A stretch of 64,000 bases of DNA from Telopea speciosissima (lineage: Eukaryota; Streptophyta; Magnoliopsida; Proteales; Proteaceae). The notes beneath the pieces are model-generated. The model was not told the DNA's origin. It made no database searches and worked only from the letters and a program-made list of their open reading frames with translations. The position numbers and the translations under genes are program-made. Numbering within the stretch: the first letter of the stretch is position 1; each line of letters starts with the position of its first letter. Below, piece by piece: positions 61,697-64,000 of the stretch. The stretch lies in assembly GCF_018873765.1 (NCBI RefSeq), contig NC_057917.1:55858464-55922463 (forward strand). Reading direction: 5' to 3'.

Positions 61697-61884
61697 ATTT
61701 CAAAACAAGGCTTTGGTAAACAAGTCTCCAAGTTAATTACTAGAGCTGACAAAGGAGTAGAAATCAATTTCTTCATTGCTGCATCTCGAACAAAATGACA
61801 GTCCACTCTAATATGCTTAGTCTTCTGATGAAATACAGAATTACTAGTGTTAGTTAACCAGAACTTAGTAACCAGATCAGAGAA

Positions 61885-62410
61885 TGAAGAAAAAGAAGAA
61901 GAAATGAGAGAAGAAGAAGAAGGAAGAAACACACAAGTCCCAAAAGAGAGGAGAGGACCTGCGGACAGAATAGAATAATCTGCCGCAGGTTTGCTCCAAT
62001 ATATTTATAATTAAGTCAAAGAGGGAAAAAGGACAAGTATGCCCTTATACAAAAACGACATAATAAAAGAGCAAATAACAAAAAAAACACAAAGATTCTT
62101 CTGCTCCTATAACTACTTATTTCAACACTCCCCCTCAAGCTGGAGCATATACATCACTCATGCTCAGCTTGTTACAACAGGACTTAAAACCAGGAGCAAA
62201 CAAGGACTTTGTGAACACATCAGCAACCTGATCAGACAAAGAGATAAACGGTGTCTCAACCAGTTTCTTCAAGACGGCGTTGCGAACAAAGTGACAATCC
62301 ACTTCTATATGCTTGGTCCTTTCATGAAAGACCGGATTACTAGCAATATAAATAGCAGCCTGGTTGTCACAAAACATCTTTGTAACAGAACTGAAGCTAA
62401 AAACTAACCT
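61885..62410 (-). mobile_element. Copia relic B (LTR and RNase H end)
   Basis: LTR about 61885-62127 (minus orientation, TGTTGAAATAAG start), a polypurine tract (CTTGAGGGGGAG on the minus strand), then the C-terminal RNase H part (62135-62410; [20 protein letters not shown]). The remainder is displaced by relic C. A fossil. Confidence 0.7.
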
Positions 62411-62414
62411 GCAG

Positions 62415-64000
62415 CAAGACAACTAGAAGAAGAAAGCAAAGAAGAAAGAAGATCTGAGAAGAGAAGAAAGAGTAAAATCGAGAGAGAGAAGACTTCTCAC
62501 AATTTAGTTGAATTACTAAATCGTGAGAGGCAGGTTTATTTATAATAGAACTTTAAGTGAATTACAATAGAAAACACCCAAAAAACCCTTGAGACATAAA
62601 ACTAATTAGAACTAACTAGAAAGAACCATAAAAGACATAAATAACCCCAAACAACTAAACACGATAATCTTAACACTCCCCCTCAAGCTGGAACGTAGAC
62701 ATCACCAAGATCCAGCTTAGAACAGCCACTTGCAAACTGTGGTCAAAACAAAGCATTGGTAAACATATCTCCAAGCTGAAACTGGGATCGAACAAAAGGA
62801 ATAGTAATCAACTTCTTTAGAACAGCATCGCGAACAAAATGACAGTCAACTTCAATGTGCTTGGTTCGTTCATGAAACACAGGGTTGTTGGCAATATAGA
62901 TAGCAGCCTGGTTATCATAGTACATCTCCATGGGCTGATCACTGAAATAACCAAGCTCATGAGTAAAGGAACGAACCCACATCAATTCAACAGCTGTGTG
63001 AGCCATAGCTCTGTACTTAGCCTCTGCACTGGTATGAGCAACAGTAGTCTATTTCTTGCTCTTCCAAGTAACCAAGTTACCACCAAAGAAAGTACAATAA
63101 CTGTAGTAGATCTACGATCACCATCGAACCAACCCAATCGGCATCGGAAAATCCAACAATGCTAGTGTGTCCATGACGGCGATAGATGCCCTTGCCAGAG
63201 CACCCTTAAGGTAACGTAAAATACGACAAGCAGCCTCCCAATGAACTTGCTTAGGCGTCTGCATGAACTAACTGATAACACCCACAACAAAAGAAATATC
63301 AGGACGAGTAACTGTAAGATAGATAAGTCTACCGACCAGGCGTCGATACTGGTGTGGATCACTAAAGTCTGTGTCATCAGAAGCACCAAACTTGACATGA
63401 GGATCCATAGGAGTATCAATAGGTTTACAACCCATCATACCTGTCTCATCAAGTAAATCAAGAACATACTTCCTTTGGGACAAGCTTAGACCGCGAGAAC
63501 TGCGAACAACCTCAATGCCAAGGAAAATACCTGAGGCTACCCAAATCCTTAATCTGAAAATTGTCAAGTAGATATGTCTTCACCTGTGCAATCCCAGAAG
63601 CATCATTACCAGTAATGATAATATCATCAACATATACTGCTAAGATAACCACATTAGACCCCTGTCGTCTAACAAAGATAGAGTGATCAAAGTAGCACTG
63701 AGAAAATCCACAACCAGCAACAACACTGCTAAATTTATCAAACCAGGCACGGGGAGACTGTTTCAGTCCATAAATTGCCTTATGAAGGCGACAAACTCGG
63801 GCACTATCCTCCCCCTGAGCAATATAACCAGGAGGTTGCTCCATATACACCTTCCTCCTGCAGGTCACCATATAAGAAAGCATTCTTCACATCCATCTGG
63901 AAAAGGGGCCAGTCAAGGTTAACAGCCAAAGAAAGCAAAATACGAACTGAATTCAGCCTCGCAACAAGAGAGAAAGTCTCAAAATAATCGACTCCATAGG
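62415..64000 (-). mobile_element. Copia element C (LTR, RNase H, reverse transcriptase), runs off window
   Basis: LTR about 62415-62675, a polypurine tract, RNase H (62743-63006), then reverse transcriptase (63162-63883, with YVDDIIITGN). It continues beyond 64000. Broken in several places. It is inserted in the RNase H region of relic B. Confidence 0.75.

Larger units (their letters stand above)
59830..61885 (-). mobile_element. Copia relic A (3' LTR and RNase H end), interrupted by hAT
   Basis: LTR about 59830-60354, then the 3' terminal internal part, split by the hAT element 60424-61696. A short RNase H-type remnant (VDCHFVRD) lies at about 61740-61880. The rest of the element is not seen here. 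A fossil with several breaks. Confidence 0.55.

Overview
The window looks like part of a large, transposon-rich flowering-plant nuclear genome. The supported host genes have plant architectures (AP180/ANTH clathrin adaptor, VPS26C, nepenthesin-type aspartyl proteases, a CRR3-like plastid protein, a NIMIN-like EAR protein). Introns reach several kilobases, and most intergenic DNA is recognisable LTR, LINE, hAT, PIF-like and other TIR elements. I cannot name the species. All calls come from reading the sequence; no search was run.

Layout, left to right. 1-3002: 3' part of a non-coding LTR element with its 3' LTR. 4871-15885 (minus): clathrin-assembly (AP180/CALM) gene, 14 exons whose reading phases all agree (448 codons). 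Its last exon is not in the window, and a hAT element sits in intron 3. 17186-19137: 5'-truncated L1 LINE with perfect target duplications and a poly(A) tail. 20289-20598: PIF-like MITE. 24557-24782: extreme poly(A)/poly(C) block. 25074-25580 (minus): two exons of a probable CRR3-like NDH-assembly gene. 25696-26929: TIR element. 27000-28365: Copia relic. 28547-30046 and 48033-49511 (minus): two intronless aspartyl-protease paralogues from a local duplication. The 18 kb between them has been filled with a Copia element (30852-35762), three hAT elements, an LTR relic, a partial copy of a VPS26C intron and two long TIR elements, one of which contains a NIMIN-like ORF.

49804-53914: the most unusual object, a 4.1-kb unit with matching 26-bp terminal inverted repeats and TTA on both sides. 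It carries two exons of a COR27-like cold/clock gene, fragments of a class III peroxidase gene with intron borders, and a tRNA-like gene with a malformed anticodon arm. It looks like a gene-capturing (Pack-type) TIR transposon.

54010-54805: RTE LINE tail. 55559-59097 (minus): VPS26C (retriever-like subunit), eight 3' exons, one intron using a GC donor. 59800-64000: three Copia 3' ends, each apparently inserted near the same place in the previous one, and a hAT element nested inside another of its own family (60424-61696).

The host genes are unrelated in function (endocytosis, endosomal recycling, secreted proteolysis, plastid NDH assembly, salicylate signalling) and do not form an operon or cluster, apart from the protease pair. 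The main story is transposon-driven rearrangement, with several insertions datable from empty-site copies inside the same window.
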